Shown piece after piece: positions 62,212 to 64,000 of a DNA stretch of 64,000 nt (position 1 is the first letter of the stretch; each line of letters begins with the position of its first letter). Under the pieces are notes generated by a model. It saw only the letters and a list, made by a program, of their open reading frames with translations, searched no databases and was not told the origin of the DNA. Both the position numbers and the translations under genes were made by a program. The DNA lies in the NCBI RefSeq assembly GCF_014203535.1, contig NZ_JACHJI010000005.1, positions 248,001-312,000 on the forward strand, in the 5' to 3' direction. The stretch comes from Streptomyces griseomycini (GTDB taxonomy: Bacteria; Actinomycetota; Actinomycetes; Streptomycetales; Streptomycetaceae).

Positions 62212-63195
62212 TCATTCGTCGGAGGAGGGCGGTCGAGGGCGCCGGCGGCGTCGGTACCAGAGCGCGCCGATCGCGGCGGACGCCGCGGCCAGGGCGATGC
62301 AGAGGACCGGCCAGTGGCTGTCGGCGATGCGCAGGCCGGTCAGGAAGGTCACGGCGGTCAGGACGAGCGGCACGAGGAGGGAGAGGAACGCGCGGAGCGC
62401 GGCCGCCGCCACTTCCGGTTCGGGACGGGAGACCCGGTGGCGCGGGGCGGGCGCGGCGCCGGCGAAGTAGTAGGCGAAAACGCGGTGTGCCAGGCGGGCG
62501 TCGGCGCGTTGGTAGGTCACCGCCATGTACGGGAGCCAGACGAGAGGGGCGACCAGCCCGACCAGGAGGACCGTGCCGAGGAGCAGCCACCGCCAGGTCT
62601 GGACGGCGATCCGCCGTACGCGCCGGCCCGCGTCCTGGCTCTCGTCGCCTGGCGTGAGCATGCCGAGGAGGTGGGCCATGCGCAGGGTGACGTCCCACAG
62701 GGCCCTCCACCGCTTCCACCGGGAGGGCGTGTCGGCGGTGCGTCCCGTCCGGGCGAGTGCCTCCTGCGCCTGCCGGATGTCCTTGTACGCGCCCTGGAGG
62801 ACGAGGAGTTCACCGGCGCGAGCGCTCGCCGTGGGGTCGCGGCCGTCGAGGGCGGCCAGCTCCAGGACCGTGCGTGCCTGGCGGAGCAGTGCCGCGCAGA
62901 ACGCCACGGGGACGAGCACGAGGAACGGGCCGCCCACGAAGGATCCCTCCGACACGACGGTCCGACGGCCGCGGGCGACCACCAGGGCCCGGAGCTCCGC
63001 CTCGGTGGCGTCGGGGTGCTTCCGCCGGAGCCGGGCGATTGTCCCGGGCACGGCCGGACCGATGCGGCGGACGGCGAAGTCGGCGAGGAGTTCGGGGAGG
63101 CGCCCGGGATCGGTGACGACCGACGCCAGCAGTGGGCGTTCAGGAGAGGGGTCCTCGCGGGAACCCCCAGCGTTCCGATTCTCCCGGTGTGGCAC
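62212..63195 (-). CDS. Hypothetical membrane protein
   Basis: A 327-residue protein of unknown function. The soluble N-terminal ~85 residues include RRIGPAVPGTIARLRRKHPD. Hydrophobic segments follow: GPFLVLVPVAFCAALL, WLLLGTVLLVGLVAPLVWLP, AFLSLLVPLVLTAVTFL and WPVLCIALAAASAAIGALWY. A soluble helical loop lies between the first and second. GTG 63195 lies 6 nt after TAGGTA (63207-63202, minus strand), which indicates a leaderless mRNA. It is divergent from the aldo/keto reductase. Confidence 0.75.
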   Translation of the reverse strand: MPHRENRNAGGSREDPSPERPLLASVVTDPGRLPELLADFAVRRIGPAVPGTIARLRRKHPDATEAELRALVVARGRRTVVSEGSFVGGPFLVLVPVAFCAALLRQARTVLELAALDGRDPTASARAGELLVLQGAYKDIRQAQEALARTGRTADTPSRWKRWRALWDVTLRMAHLLGMLTPGDESQDAGRRVRRIAVQTWRWLLLGTVLLVGLVAPLVWLPYMAVTYQRADARLAHRVFAYYFAGAAPAPRHRVSRPEPEVAAAALRAFLSLLVPLVLTAVTFLTGLRIADSHWPVLCIALAAASAAIGALWYRRRRRPRPPSSDE

Positions 63196-63479
63196 GGATC
63201 GTACCTATCATGGAAAAGCCCGGCCGTGGTGCACGGGTGGCTCTCGTCCTTCCCGCCCCGCCTGTCCGGGCTCCCGGCCGGTTGCCGGCCCGCCTGAACG
63301 GTCGACGTGCGCCGGAGCGCGCTCCAGGTCGTGGCGTCGCAGACACCACGGTGCACGGAGCACGTGCCGCCCGATACCTCTCACGAGATGCCGGACGGCG
63401 GAATTCGTCGCTAGATGGATGAAGGGCTTCGTGCCGTCCGAACGACGAACGAGCGTGCAGGGAAAGGCTGGGACACGGC

Positions 63480-64000
<521 letters not shown>

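Overview
The window is typical Streptomyces (high-GC actinomycete) chromosome. Third codon positions are almost all G or C, GTG and TTG starts are common, and many start codons sit directly behind a TANNNT -10 box. Actinomycete families dominate: an ECF42 sigma factor with its DGPF partner, WYL, PadR and LuxR regulators, a CebR box, an HbpS-like protein and an MXAN_6230/SCO0854 RING protein. I see no rRNA, tRNA, CRISPR array or insertion sequence. Both ends cut genes: glycerol kinase lacks its 5' end and an aldo/keto reductase lacks its 3' end.

Layout. 1-9.5 kb: glpK end, formaldehyde dehydrogenase, an ECF42/YCII pair with its own predicted promoter, an ArsR-glyoxalase operon, and a large LuxR ATPase regulator. 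9.7-16.3 kb: a protein-quality-control island with a divergent dnaJ-like gene, dnaK, grpE and two hsp20 genes. These are tied together by three near-identical HspR-type (HAIR-like) operators. 17-24 kb: small metabolic and regulatory genes, then a secreted HbpS-like protein followed by a two-component system. 24.7-30.7 kb: two secreted beta-propeller proteins, one with 1011 residues and four domains. 31.4-37.9 kb: an ABC-F ribosome-protection gene preceded by a leaderless 7-residue leader peptide and an attenuator hairpin, a DoxX-like protein, an amino-acid permease and a secreted peptidoglycan-binding-like protein. 38-43 kb: a CebR-controlled GH5 cellulase, an SGNH lipase and a TetR regulator. 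43.6-50.4 kb: the RING/TerD-like protein, RidA, DUF1963, an MFS exporter and a small HTH protein. 51-64 kb: a PPOX flavoprotein, an ABC-2 transporter, a PadR-controlled acyl-CoA dehydrogenase, a hydrolase, an orphan P450, a quinone-reductase-like flavoprotein, a membrane protein and the aldo/keto reductase.

Three themes stand out. First, the heat-shock island has a gene order unlike the canonical dnaK-grpE-dnaJ-hspR operon, and its J-protein lacks the HPD histidine. Second, many stretches that look intergenic hold eroded genes that can still be read by eye: a HAD phosphatase, DUF2267, a pyrF-like OMP decarboxylase, a YVTN propeller, trxB and a long-chain acyl-CoA ligase, each broken by stops, frameshifts or deletions. 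Third, about eleven genes appear to be transcribed as leaderless mRNAs. Family and domain calls rest on reading the translations and recalling families; no database search was run.
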